DNA of 64,000 nt, taken from Meloidogyne chitwoodi (lineage: Eukaryota > Nematoda > Chromadorea > Rhabditida > Meloidogynidae). Each line of letters opens with the position of its first letter. The stretch's first letter is position 1. Positions 1 to 10,627 of this stretch are shown here, piece by piece. Location: assembly GCA_015183035.1 (NCBI GenBank), contig JACZZP010000008.1:2294001-2358000 (forward strand), written 5' to 3'. The notes under the pieces are model-generated. The model did not search any database. It had not been told where the DNA came from and saw only the letters and a list, made by a program, of their open reading frames with translations. Made by a program: the position numbers and the translations under genes.

Positions 1-29
1 TTTCAATTAATTTTATAAATGAATTAAAG

Positions 30-2313
30 AGGTGGATTATCTCAAAATATTGAATCAAAATGCCCAGAATTATTAGCCAATTATTGTGATTTATTATTGA
101 GAAAATCAACTTTGACTAAACGTTTTAGTTGTGATGAAATTGATGAAAGGCTTAACAATGTGGTTTGTTTGTTTTTTTAATTTTTAGTTTATTTTTAGGA
201 AGTGTATGGGGGACTGATTGTTGTTTGAGGAGATTAGTGAGAATTTGAGATATCATTTAATTTTTTCGTTTATCATGGGAACGGAGGAAATCCAGGGAGG
301 GGCAGGGAACCATGAAAATTTATTTTTTTGTTTTTTTAGTTATTAGTACTCAAATATGTACAAGCAAAAGATGTATTTATGCGATATCATAAAACTCATT
401 TAAGTCGACGTTTAATATTAGAATTGGTTGCTGATCAAGAAAAGGAAGAAATGCTTGTCAATAAATTTAGGGTTTATTTTTGAATTAAATTAATTTTTCT
501 TTTAAAAAAAGGAAGTTGGAATGCCTGTAGATTTTGTAAATAAATTATTTCGAATGTTACAAGATATTGAAGTTAATAAAGATTTAAATTCGGCATTTAA
601 ACATTCTGTTTCTCTTGCCGAAAATTGTTCTGAAATATCAGGTTTGTGAGAGAAAAAAATTTTTATTGGATAAATAATAGAGTTTAGAGGCCCTCATTTT
701 TCCTTATTTCATGCATTTGCTTTTTTTCTTTCTAACAAAAATTCCCCTATTTTTTTAGCAAGGAGAATAATGCGAAAAAAAAGGAAAATTGGGGCGGCCT
801 CTAAACTAATATTATTGTAAAAATAATATCTTTATTTTTTTCAATAGATTGTATAAATATAAAAATTTTGAATGCTGGTGCCTGGTCAAGAAATAAAGAA
901 TCTATTCATTTAACATTACCTAGAGAATTGGAAGATTTATTACCTGAAGTTGAAGAATTTTATAAAAAACAACATTGTGGGCGTAAATTAAATTGGGCAC
1001 ATCATTGGTCAACTGGAACGGTTTTCTTTTTTCTTTTGTTTTAATTTTCGTTTTTTAAAAAAGATATTTTTTACTAATAATTTGGGAAAATTTGATATTG
1101 AAGTAACTACACAACAAATGGCTGTTCTTTTTTGTTGGAATGATAGACCATTGGAAAGGCTTACATTTGATTCTATTCGTTTAGCTACAGAATTGTCTGA
1201 AACTGAATTAATTAAAACACTTTTGGTATTTTTTATTATTAAATTTTTTTAATTTGTTTTTTAAAAATTGGGTACGCATTCTTTATGTAAATTTTATTAA
1301 TATTAAAAAAAATTTAATTAAATTGCAACATGTGATTTTGGTGTAGTGGGTAGTGATGGTGGCTAAGGGGTGAGGTGATGAGAGTTCGAGTCCTCTTTGA
1401 GGTTTCAATAATTTCCCGCTTGTTTTTTCCTTTTTTAGTTTCAAAAATATTATTTTCAATAAAAAAATTGTCTTAATTATTTTTTAAACATTTATTTTTT
1501 AGTCTCTAGTCACATTTCCAAAAACTCGTCATCAACTAATTCTTTGTGATGCTATTCAACCTATTACACCAAAAAGTTTTGGAAAATCAACTGAATTTTG
1601 GGTAAATCAACAATTTTGTTTAGTCAAGGTTTTCTTTATTTAATTATTTTAATATAAAAAAAATAATTTTAAGAATGATAAACCACAAAATCGAGGGAAG
1701 TTAAATTTAATTGGTCGTCTTCAATTAAATCAAGAACAAGTAGTTGAACAAGAACATGAGGAAATTTTACAATTGAGAAAGTTTAGAGTACAAGAAGCTA
1801 TCGTAAAAATAATGAAGACACGGAAACGTTTTACACAGGTTTTTTTAATTATTATTAATTTTATATTTTGACTAAAATATTGAGATGGTCTTGGGTAGAG
1901 TTAGGAACGGGATCGGGTCCCGATTTCCCGATCCCTTTTCCCGGTTTTTTGAGAAACCGGGATGAAAACGGGATCGGGAATACCCGGTTTTCCCGGTCGG
2001 GACCCGGTGATTTTTGGAACTGGAAAAAAGCGGGAATTCCCGATTTTCCCAGTCCGGGTTCCCTCCCGGTCGTTCCATTCTAAAATTTCCCGATTTTTAC
2101 AAAATTCCTAACTCTAGTCTTGGGTCACCTTGTTTATATTTTTAAAAATAAATTAATTTTTAGGCCCAATTACAAACTGAACTCGTCGATGTGCTCAAAA
2201 ATATGTTTTTACCTTCAAGAAAACTTATTAAAGAACAAATTGAATGGTTAATTGAACAAAAATTTTTGGGTCGTGATCCTGGTGATATGAATACATTTAT
2301 TTATATTACTTGA
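30..2313 (+). CDS. cul-5: Cullin-5, C-terminal part (5' end outside window)
   Basis: Scaffold of a CRL5 E3 ubiquitin ligase that holds the RING subunit at its C-terminal domain. Visible exons are about 30-162, 340-471, 512-641, 848-1020, 1064-1225, 1503-1628, 1674-1838 and 2164-2313. The translation follows CUL5 closely: CPELLANYCDLLLRK, LKYVQAKDVFMRYHK, VNIKILNAGAWSR-like KILNAGAWSR, then the winged-helix/neddylation segment RVQEAIVKIMKTRKR (the lysine in IMK is the expected NEDD8 site) and the terminal QIEWLIEQKFLGRD...MNTFIYIT, where animal CUL5 ends in INTFIYMA. The N-terminal repeats lie upstream of the window. Intron 5 holds a tRNA-like sequence, intron 7 a hAT-like MITE, and the intron at 642-847 a small foldback. 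The last exons are duplicated in inverted orientation at 52.7-53.27 kb as a broken copy, so this is the functional locus. Confidence 0.93.
642..847. repeat. Small foldback element inside a cul-5 intron
   Basis: This intron is unusually long for the gene. It contains inverted ends: AGTTTAGAGGCC near 683 and its complement GGCCTCTAAACT near 796-808, with the adjoining CCTTATTTC/GGAAAATTGGGG sides also partly pairing. It looks like a short nonautonomous foldback of about 125 bp. No clear target duplication was found, so the class is open. Confidence 0.45.
1333..1408 (+). repeat. tRNA-like sequence in cul-5 intron 5
   Basis: Has a box-A-like stretch TTGGTGTAGTGG and a box-B-like stretch GAGTTCGAGTCC about 50 bases later, followed by T-rich DNA. 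The stems are poorly paired, so it is more likely a tRNA-derived repeat or pseudogene than a working tRNA. Same strand as the host gene. Confidence 0.5.
1896..2116. mobile_element. hAT-like MITE in cul-5 intron 7
   Basis: A 221-bp insertion with 12-bp terminal inverted repeats TAGAGTTAGGAA, flanked by the 8-bp direct duplication GTCTTGGG (1888-1895 and 2117-2124). The inverted copy of this intron near 52.89-52.92 kb lacks the element and reads as the uninterrupted site. The interior is strikingly GC-richer than its surroundings, with nested GGGATCGGG/CCCGATCCC inverted motifs. An 8-bp duplication with TAG-starting termini fits the hAT superfamily. It has no coding capacity; the open frames across it are chance. 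Confidence 0.88.
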
Positions 2314-2575
2314 CACAAATTTTCATTTTTACTTGAAAGAAAGAATAATTTTACGCTTAAAAGCGTAGAGAAAGTGCCAAAACAATTTTTATAAAATTTT
2401 AATTTTGTTCGTACATTTTACCTTTTTGTCTTTTGGTTAAATGAACTTTATATTTTTTAAATTTATTTATTTCGAAACATTTTTAATGTTAATTTATCTT
2501 TTTGTTTATTTCAAAATGTCTATTTTCATAATATCACAAAAAATGAGGAAAGTGAACATTTTAAAAGGAGTTTCT
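2314..2575 (+). repeat. cul-5 3'-flank block, direct repeat with 8.48-8.74 kb
   Basis: The sequence from the cul-5 stop codon onward (AAGCGTAGAGAAAGTG, then TTTTTGTCTTTTGGTTAAAT) recurs in the same orientation at about 8484-8745 and inverted at about 52,435-52,695. It marks the left border from which the inserted patchwork 2.6-8.5 kb separates the cul-5 end from the gene A block. Contents look like a 3' UTR; no gene is seen. Confidence 0.8.
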
Positions 2576-4240
2576 TGTCCATTATTGATATTTATTCTCT
2601 GTTTTTTCATAACTCAATTAATAGGCAATCTATCATTGAATTACCAGCATCGTTTGACTATTATTAAATAATTATATTTCTTTTATTTTGTTTTTATCAT
2701 TCTCCAATTATCTTTAAGAAACGCGAAACTGTTAAAGACCCGGATTCCAATTAATTATTTTCTTGTCTAACAATAATCATGTTTTAATTCTTTTTTAAGC
2801 TTTCATTTAGAGTGTTCTTCTACACATTGATGAATAGCTTTTGCGGACAAGTGAATTTTTTTAAAATTTTTATGTTTAAAGAATCCAAGGTTAGTGTGTA
2901 AATCTTTTTAAATCTCAGGCTGAATCTAGCCGTTTGTAAGAAGCATTTTGACTTTTTGAAAATGTTATTGATTTTCCTGCTTTTTGGAATTAGGGAGAGT
3001 ATATATTTTGGTTGTAAACATCCCGGATCAACCAGTTAACTTTACAAGATTTAAATTCACATCCGCAATTGTTCTTCATCCTTCGATGTAAAGCATCTGG
3101 GCGTGTTGCTTGTTCAATACTGTAAAATCCTACGCGTTCCTTCCATGGAAGTTGATGCTGAACTCTTTACAGTATTTGAAAAATGTTAAGAATTTCCACA
3201 GGTTTGGATAATTTATATTTGAGTTTGCGATCAAGGTTTTTTTTAAACTTAAATTGAGATTAATAAATTTGTTGTTTAGAGAAAGCTTATCTTTATGCTC
3301 TTTTCCGTGCTGACTTCATTTTCATAATATCTAGTAGCTCGGTATTGATTGGTATATAAAGGTTTTCTTCTTACATTAGATTTTTGGTTTAACCGATAAA
3401 GTAAAGTTAGGGGTCGTTTACAAGTTTTCTAAAACATGTACGGGCATTTCGTTCTTTTTTATTATTAGACTTATGTTAGATCTAGTGGCGACTCAGTATC
3501 TACAAGCGATGTTTCGGCAGCTCGTCAGTGAAACGTCTGATGTTGTTTGAGCTAAAAAACTAGCAAACACTAAAGTAAGGTAGCTGGTTCGAAACCAAAG
3601 CATAAGTCTTTTAACTGATTCATCTGGATTTACTTTATAGGTTTAGGGCTTGTAAATGTTTAAACTAAGAACAGTCCCAATTCAAAAAATACCCAAAAAA
3701 TGCGTCTTTTGCTAAATAAAACAAGTGTGTTAATTATATAAGATCGCAAACTTAAATATATTTTTATCAAAACCTTTTCTTGCCTTTTAATCAATTTCCC
3801 AGAGTAAAATAAGTTGTGTTTGTTACCTCATCATAAAAATCTGTCTACTAAGCTTATGTTAGTCATAAGAAAATCTAATCTTAAACAAGGAGAAGATAAG
3901 CTAATGATTTTTTATTCTTATTCTTTCGTGTTAATTCATGAGTTCAACTAAGGCCCTATTAATGCTAGCTTTTCCAATTTAAGTTCTTATAAATTCACAC
4001 AAGCATTGTATTAGCACTTTTTTCTTTAATTTTTTGTTTATAAACTCAACAATTTCTATATGGTTTATTTTTTGAATAAATCTTTGTATTCTTTCATTTT
4101 TTATGCGAGTTTTTTTTAGATCTCTCATTACCCTTATTAAACTTTTTTGGTTTTTTCTCATTTTTTTTTTGTTTTTGTTCAGCTATATTTTATTTATTTC
4201 AGTTAATTACTTTTATTAAAATAATTTGATTTTTTTGATC
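2576..4240. other. Gene-free stretch, possibly decayed mobile DNA
   Basis: No convincing coding exon was found. Base composition is more mixed than in the neighbouring AT-rich spacers. There are partial inverted matches, for example TTTGCGATCAAGG near 3225 against its imperfect complement near 3742-3775, and TACTGTAAA (3118) against TTTACAGTA (3167). These hint at an old foldback or transposon remnant, but no borders or coding domain could be defined. Confidence 0.35.
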
Positions 4241-4627
4241 TTCAAAAATTAATGGCACAGCAACAGGCAGTAAGCTTTTTATAATTAAAAATTTGTATCC
4301 TTTCAATGATCATGGGATTGTGTTGACTACTTTTTGGGCCTATAACTTAATTATCCATTAGAGTACTTAAACTGTTTGGTCATTTACTTTTTCTCAAAAT
4401 AATTTTATAAAAAGGTTAAACAATTTTCCAGAATTCGCACAAATAAAATCTAACAGAAACCTAGTAAATATTAAAAGGCCAAGTTGAAAAAGTGAATGAC
4501 CCAAATGTAGTTTTGACGAAATGAATATTTTACATAACCAAAAATTAAAATCTCCATTTTGCACTGAGTTTTCCAATTTTAAAAATTTAATTTTAAGTGA
4601 ATGTTTCTAATCTAAAAATTCACAAAA
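4240..4627 (+). pseudogene. Degraded upstream exons that accompany family B
   Basis: A short stretch near 4245-4275 (reading LMAQQQAVS) resembles the exon at about 48,810-48,870 on the minus strand (LMNIAQGQAAQVVPLDL) and one near 14,490-14,550 (NLIMTGSPDLLD). Each lies just upstream of a family B gene. They may be remnants of one co-duplicated gene of unknown function. Too short and eroded to model. Confidence 0.35.
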
Positions 4628-5489
4628 ATGTCAAAAATTAGGCCTCCAATTGAATTAATCATTGAAATTCCTGATATTTTGCCTTTAAATGTAAAATGGG
4701 CAGATTTTAGAGTTTCCCTAATTTTTGATATTTTTGTATTAAAAAATCAACAAAAATGGGTTATTAATTATAAAAAAGTAAATTTTTTCATTAAATTTAT
4801 TTTTAATAAAAATTTTAAAATTTGATAAATCACAAAATTTCAGTTCGTCACAACTTTAACGGATGGAAAGCAAAAAATGCATGAGTTGCAGTTTAATAAG
4901 CTGGGACGTATGAAATCTCCAGCTAAAATTCAAGCTTTAAGTGATCAACTTTTTCTTGTTTGGGCAAGTATGTTTTCTATTTTTAATTTTATTTAAATAA
5001 ACTAACTTAAATATGAACATTTTATTTAAAACAATGTAAATAACAGTTATTTAATTTTATTTAATTGGTTGTTCTTAATAATTTTGTTTTTTTTAATTAG
5101 GTTCCATGTTTGTTCCAATGGCAATTTCTGATCCAAATTTCAAACAGGCTTTTTTCTTATTTGTGGATCGTTTTCGTGACGTGAAATTTTATGAAGGAGT
5201 CGAAGGAGTTAGTTTTTTTTTGACTTTATTGAAACTTATCCAAAGGAGATTGTTATCTGCGTCTATGTGGCTTACTTTAAAATTTTTCATTTGCCCATTT
5301 ATTTTATAATTGCTAAAAAAATTTCAGTTAAGATCTACTGTTTCAGTGATATTACAATGCGTGGAAGATTTATACGATTTTTTGGTAAATTCTATCGATG
5401 TCATCGCAAATAATATTGGGCAAGAAATTATCGAGGCTGAAAGGGTTAGAATTCAATCGAGCTTGGAAAAACTGAATCAATATCTTTGA
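4628..5489 (+). CDS. Family B protein, copy B1 (uncharacterised)
   Basis: Function unknown. Predicted exons 4628-4777, 4844-4967, 5101-5207 and 5328-5489 give 180 residues with intron phases 0, 1, 0. Exon 1 carries the family signature PPIELIIEIPDILPL then KWADFRVSL and FDIFVLK. Later exons are rich in hydrophobic and aromatic residues (DPNFKQAFFLFVDRF; VILQCVEDLYDFLV). No signal peptide or obvious membrane segment was recognised. Two paralogues in the window (B2 at 14.7 kb and B3 at 48 kb, minus) share the exon plan and exon 1 but differ strongly afterwards. Intron 1 here has a GT donor, whereas B2 and B3 show GC. Each B copy is followed by a ttll-5 fragment, so the pair moved as a unit. Confidence 0.7.
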
Positions 5490-5559
5490 TTTTGGTAATA
5501 ATTGGTAGAAATAAAATTTTGAGGTTTTTTATTTGTTATTTTTATTTGGAAGGTTTTTT

Positions 5560-5700
5560 TGTTTAAGGGCGGTCTCTTTTTTTTTTTTAAATTTATAATA
5601 GTGATTTGATATAAGATTTATTGAAAATTTTTTTTTTAAATTTGAAAATTTTTTTAGAATTTTTTTAATTATGAAAGAGGCCCCGAAGCGTTTGGTGTTA
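5560..5700. repeat. Short foldback downstream of B1
   Basis: GGGCGGTCTCTTTT near 5568 faces AAAGAGGCCCC near 5675, giving imperfect inverted ends around AT-only DNA. The GGCCTCT core resembles the foldback in the cul-5 intron at 642-847, so both may belong to one small element family. No target duplication identified. Confidence 0.35.
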
Positions 5701-5984
5701 TTTGTTGATTATTTGATTTGTGGAGACTTATTTGTTTTAAAAGAGTGTGTTAATCTCTTAAATGATTGTTAATTTTTCAAATATTACTTTTAAAATAAAT
5801 ACCTAAATTAAAAAACAACACAACTTTGAGAATGTTAAACACTCTTCTTCTTTTAATTTGTTGTATTATCAATAAAAAATTAAATTATTAAAAAAAAATA
5901 AAAAAAAATTTGATTTTTTACATTATTATAATATTTTACTACAATTTTTTTCTATAAAATTATTTAGAAATTTTTTTGAATTTA

Positions 5985-6364
5985 ATCAATGACTATGTCT
6001 CCTTTTATTGTTGAACTAGCTAGTGAACTTTTGGTAAAAGAATTTTCTTTCTCAGCAGAGTATAAGAGGTTTTTTAATTTTATAATTTTTCTTAATTTTT
6101 TGAATGATTTTATAGTTGCTTCGTTCGATTTTTAAAAACAAAAGCTATTTCTTGTTATATTGATCGTCCACTGATATAAATGGCCTAAAATGGGATTTAC
6201 ATATGTGCTTTTTACTCTTTTTTTATCGTTTGATTGTATACATTTACAGGTTTTGACATTTTTAAAGAATTTTTTGAAGGCTTTTCTTCTTTTTAGTCTA
6301 AAAGTTCTCATAGAATTTTTCTATATTTTTATTCTTTTCAAGTGATGGAGTACGTTTAAAAAAA
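5985..6364 (+). pseudogene. ttll-5 fragment next to B1
   Basis: Residual tubulin-ligase coding sequence: FIVELASELLVKEFSFSAE corresponds to the parent [22 protein letters not shown] at about 61.6 kb, and a later piece retains YIDRPL. Frames are broken and the ATP-grasp glycine loop is lost. It ends at a splice acceptor followed by GTGATGGAG, where the ttll sequence gives way to the propeller-like gene. Inverted counterpart at about 47.2-47.6 kb. Confidence 0.75.
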
Positions 6365-7631
6365 ATGAAAAAATGCCAGAAAATTCTTCAAAAACTTCAA
6401 ATCAAAGAAATGATGTATCATTTAACACCAGAAGAGGCAGTAATACCTTATAATCTTTGTTTTGGTTTTAATTTATTTAATTAAATTATTTTAATTTATT
6501 TAATTAAGATGAATCAAACAATTTATGGGTTTCTAGCAAAGGAGGACTTTTTAAGTTTGATACGCAAAAAAAAGTTGCTGTTTTCAATTAAAAATGATTT
6601 TCCGAAAAAAATTGCTGCTTATCACCAAATTTTGCTTTTTAAATCAAAGGTTTATTTTAATTAGAAAAGTAACTAGTTTGTTGGGTTTTTTGCTTAATAT
6701 AAATTCTTTTTTTTTATTGATTATGAATATTGGTGGTTTGTGGTTAAATGTGTTGGTTCTTGACTTTTGGTGGTGACGTATGAGGGTTCGAGACCCACTG
6801 AGGGTTTTTGGCTTCTTTTTCTGTTAAATGATTTTTAATTAATTTTGAAAAATTTTAAAGTTTTTTTAAAATAATTTTACTCAAAGAAATCCAATAAATA
6901 ATTATTTGTCTTTAATTAATTCACATTTTCAGTTAATTTTGTAATTGGTGATTCAGAATTAATTCAATTTCGAATATTAGATCAATCTGGAAATGTTGAA
7001 CATGAAAGTTTTATAGAAGGAAAAGTACAAAGTTTAGCAATAACTAAACAGGGTGATTTATTTATGACAAAACAAATGAAGTCTTCTGAACAAGAAGAAC
7101 ATAATAAGTCAGCGGGAATGGATGAATCTATTATTTGGAGGTTTTTTTTAAATTTTAAAAATTTTATAAAATTTCTGAAATGTTGAAAAATGCAAAAATG
7201 TTAAAAATAAAATTTTTTAATAAAAGATCACATATTGATTTCCCATCGGCTTGGGATGAATTTGCTTCTTCTTTTGATGAATGTTTTCAATGCTTATGTT
7301 TATTTGGTTTGTTTTTTTTTAATTTTATTTTTGTTTACTAAGGCTTCTACCCGTAGGGAGTCACTAAAAAATTTATTTTAAATTTTTTTTATTAATTTAG
7401 ATGATGAGACATTGGCTGTGTCAGTCGCTTCACTTCCTGTTAATATTTATTCAAAGTTTGTTTTTATTTAAATTAAAAAATAAATAATATTTTTTTAGAC
7501 AATCAATAAAATTATTAAACATCAAAGCTGGTCAACTTATTGGAAAACCATTTTCGTCCTGTGGAAAAGAAAAAGGCCAAATATTCTTTCCTCGATGTAT
7601 GCGTTCTTGTAATAAAATAAGTAATATTTAA
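6365..7631 (+). pseudogene. Propeller-like gene, frameshifted
   Basis: Exonic segments read KEMMYHLTPEEA, DESNNLWVSSKGGLFKFDTQ, then VNFVIGDSELIQFRILDQSGN, EGKVQSLAITKQGDLFMTKQ, SSFDECFQCLCLF, DDETLAVSVASLPVNIYSKQ and KGQIFFPRCMRSCNK. The repeated 'S-K-G-G-L-F-K-F-D' and 'K-Q-G-D-L-F' style resembles beta-propeller (NHL or similar) blades, but the family is not identified. Compared with the inverted partial copy at 46.7-47.2 kb, two bases are missing after FDT near 6570, creating a stop (VAVFN then stop). The 5' end is fused to a ttll-5 fragment. It is therefore probably non-functional, although the downstream exons remain open. Confidence 0.6.
6724..6806 (+). repeat. tRNA-like sequence in the propeller-like gene intron
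   Basis: Contains GTTTGTGGTTAAATGTGTTGG and, about 40 bases on, GAGGGTTCGAGACCCACTG, that is, box A/B-like motifs. The inverted arm has a matching copy (minus, 46,740-46,825), so it predates the duplication. Sense with the host gene. Confidence 0.5.
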
Positions 7632-7721
7632 TTTATTTAATTTTATTGATTTGTTTAATTCGCAAAAGTGTTGCTAATTTTTTAATTTTTCTAGAGACAT
7701 TAAAAATTAAATTTTAACAAA

Positions 7722-8512
7722 ATGTTTTCTTGGCTAGGCAAAAACAACGAAAAAAAGGAGCAAACTGTATTGGAGACTGTTAGTGAAGGACTAAGAAAGA
7801 TTTACAAAGAAAAGCTTTATCCATTGGAGGAATATCACAATTTTCATGATTATCATTCACCTGCATTAGGTTTTTCTTTTAATTTTTAAAAGTTTAAGAT
7901 TTATAAATGTTTTTTTAGATGATCCTGATTTTAATGCAAAACCAATGATTTTGCTTGTTGGACAATATTCTACAGGAAAAACAACGTTTGATTTTTTTTA
8001 TTATTTTTGAGAGTTTGGGGACCTTTTAAATTATTATTGGGGAATATTCTTTCACTTTTGGGTAAATAAAATTCAGCTTAAACCCCAACGCTTGTGTGGG
8101 CATCATTTAAAAGGGAGTACAAGTGTCGCCTCGGTAGATCATTCTGTCGAGTAATTGTTTGTGGTGTTGCGCCTAACAAAAACTTCCAGGAGAGTTGAAA
8201 GATAGATAATATATTCCTTATAGCTACTTGATCCTTTGCTTTTATTCATGTCCTGTTTCTTTAGGTATTTTTAAAGAATTCAGGTTTATACTTGGAATTT
8301 CTTTTTTGTTCCGTTCTAGTCAATCCTTAAAATTTCCACCATTTCCTTTATTATTATAAAAATCATCCAAAACTATAAATCAATAGATTTTTAAATACCT
8401 ATATCTTATTTTTAAGGTTTATTCGTTTTCTTTTGGAACAAGAATTTCCTGGTATGCCAATTGAACCTGAAACAATACAGTTATTTACATTACTTGAAAT
8501 ACATTTATATTA
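7722..8512 (+). pseudogene. rme-1: Truncated 5' end of an EHD/RME-1 endocytic ATPase gene
   Basis: EHD proteins are dynamin-like ATPases of endocytic recycling. Exons 7722-7869, 7919-7985 and 8417-about 8480 encode the amino terminus: MFSWLGKNNEKKEQTVLETV, RKIYKEKLYPLEEYHNFH, then the P-loop GQYSTGKTTF and IRFLLEQEFPGM, as in RME-1. The homology stops a few residues later at IEPET. The next bases (TTATTTACATTACTTGA) match the last codons of cul-5 and lead into its duplicated 3' flank. Most of the G domain, the helical region and the EH domain are absent, so this is a breakpoint fragment. A TTTTCTAG acceptor lies about 30 bases upstream of the ATG. Confidence 0.85.
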
Positions 8513-8997
8513 AAATTTTACTTAGAAAAAAGAATTTATACTTTTACGTTCAAAAGCGTAGAGAAAGTGTTAAAACATTTTTATAAAATTTTATTTTGTT
8601 CATACATTTTACCTTTTTGTCTTTTGGTTAAATGAACTTTATATTTTTTTAGTTTATTTATTTCGAAACATTTCCTAATGTTAATTTATCTTTTTGTCTT
8701 ATTTCGAAATGTATATTTTCATAATACCAAACAAAAATGCAATTATACATTTAAAAGAAAACCATTTATGGTTCTCTAAATGGATATTTATTTTTTCATT
8801 TTATACGAAGGACCTGCGCGCTTTCTATAAAAAAAAATAGAAGATATACATTTAGTTATGTATTAGGTAACTACTATTGGCTGCTTTTGACTATTTAAAA
8901 AGAGATTACTGTTAGAACGCGCCCCTATCTAACTTTCTTCCTAACATTTCTTTTTTAAAGCTAATTTTTTACAGATTAAACTTTGGATTTATTTAAC
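8484..8997 (+). repeat. Second cul-5 3'-flank copy leading into the gene A block
   Basis: 8484-8745 repeats 2314-2575 and the inverted 52,435-52,695. Roughly 8745-8930 has no counterpart in the right arm and may be an extra insertion; no element ends were recognised. From about 8930 (CTAACATTTCTTTTTTAAAG) the arms align again up to the next gene. Confidence 0.7.
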
Positions 8998-9527
8998 ATG
9001 TCAAACTTTGTAGATTTTGAACAATACAAAATACTGATTAACACATCACCTGAACGAAGTTTAATTCAAAAAGATATTCAACAACACTTTAAATCTTTGC
9101 GTGAACATATTTCCAAACTTGATATTAAGGAAGTGAAGCAAGGTTTATTTTTTAATTATATTTTGGGTTAGAATGTCTGCTATTCTACCTTGTTAGATTC
9201 TTTGGAATTTTTGGTGATATGAGTGACAAGTATACTTGACATTTGCGAGACTATTTCTTTTCATATTTTGGAACCTTTTTTCTACTACTGTTCAACCCGG
9301 GAGATTATATATTTTTTACTTATATAGTTGGCTATTGCAAGCAGTTTGCTCCTGATCCTCGTGGTCCACCTAAAGAACAAATCGAAGAAATTCATCTGAT
9401 GTTGCCTGACTTTGCTATCAAATGCTATTGCGTTCAAATGGCCCCAGATCCTCGAGGACCTCCGTACAAGAACTTTGAAGTGGTTGATTTGCTGTTACCT
9501 GAATTTGCCAAAGCAATTTGTTTTTGA
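8998..9527 (+). CDS. Small two-exon protein with an internal duplicated motif, left copy
   Basis: Function unknown. Exons 8998-9142 and 9328-9527 give 114 residues. An ACAG acceptor sits about 25 bases before the ATG. The N-terminal half is charged (SPERSLIQKDIQQHFKSLRE). The second exon is a tandem duplication of about 32 residues: CKQFAPDPRGPPKEQ...IHLMLPDFAIKC and CVQMAPDPRGPPYKN...VDLLLPEFAKAIC. The conserved core is APDPRGPP followed by LLLP-x-FA and flanking cysteines. No signal peptide or known domain recognised. A nearly identical copy lies at 51,809-52,339 (minus). Gene A starts about 190 bases downstream on the same strand, so the two may form an operon or a single transcription unit. 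Confidence 0.65.
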
Positions 9528-10627
9528 TTTAATGGTTTAATTTGTTTAATCTTTTATTTATTGTCAATTTTTCAATTTTACAATGATATTTCTTTAAATT
9601 TATTTATTTTAATACTTTAACAATTTTAAATGTTGTTCTGAATTATCTTTTTATTATTTTGATATTTTATATTTTTATAATGGGACTGGTTAAGGGATCA
9701 TTTCAGCAATAACATTAGAATGTCTTCAACTAAACAAACAAAAAAAGAATTTCAAACTTACTGTGTTATTTCAAATGAAGAAACTCGAAGAATTCATTGT
9801 AATTTATTTCCAAATTTGATTGTAACTACTGGGCAAATTGAAGATTTTATTCCAAATGTTTGTTATTATTGCACAGTTGTTGTTAAAAATAAAGAAGAGG
9901 ATGAAGTATTGAAGACAATTCCTTCAAATAGATTAAAACTTAAAGGAATTTGGGGTGTTAAATTTGATGAAGAATCTAATGATTTTATTGCTGGAGCGGT
10001 TTATTTTTCTTAAATCGATTTTTATAAATTTTAAATTTTTTTAGCCTTGGGAGCCGGATCGTTATGTTCCGCGTGTTCATCCTTTGTATCCTAAAAGTAT
10101 TTTGCTTTCATCTGATCATAACAAGGTTTTTTATTATTTAATGGGAATGGTTATAATCCTTTCCTATTTTTCGTTGAAGGGTTTTGATGATTTATATAAA
10201 AGGTGCAAGCTTTTCGACAGCTTCTTTAGGGTCAGCACCGCCTATTTTCAATTAGTTTAAATATTTTTCTCCTCACTTTGTTCTGATGAGAGTTGCTGTA
10301 ATTCCCTTCTTTCCTGGAACTTCCTCCCTTATTTTAAAACCACTTTTCTATTCCAAGGGTCTTCTCAAGTTTACTCGTAATTAAAAAATCTTTTTTAAGG
10401 TAATCAGTTCAGAATGTATTGTGATTAATGAAAGAGAAGTTTTTATTGTTCATCGTCCTAACCATAGAGGAATGATTGGACATGTACGCTTTTTAAATTT
10501 TCTCTTAATTTTTAATTTTAAGGTTATTCCTGGCGATTTTATGTATGTTGATGGGCGTTTGATTGGTTGTGAGGTTTTTTAATTTTTAATAAGCTAATTT
10601 TGGTTTATTTACATAGAAAATAATGTT

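Noticed and set aside
1868..2083. 71-codon and antisense 68-codon frames rich in R, G, P
   Set aside because: Both lie within the hAT-like MITE in a cul-5 intron and are absent from the inverted copy.
3575..3605. tRNA-like GGTTCGAAACC
   Set aside because: Box-B-like string only, no D-arm or acceptor; likely chance.
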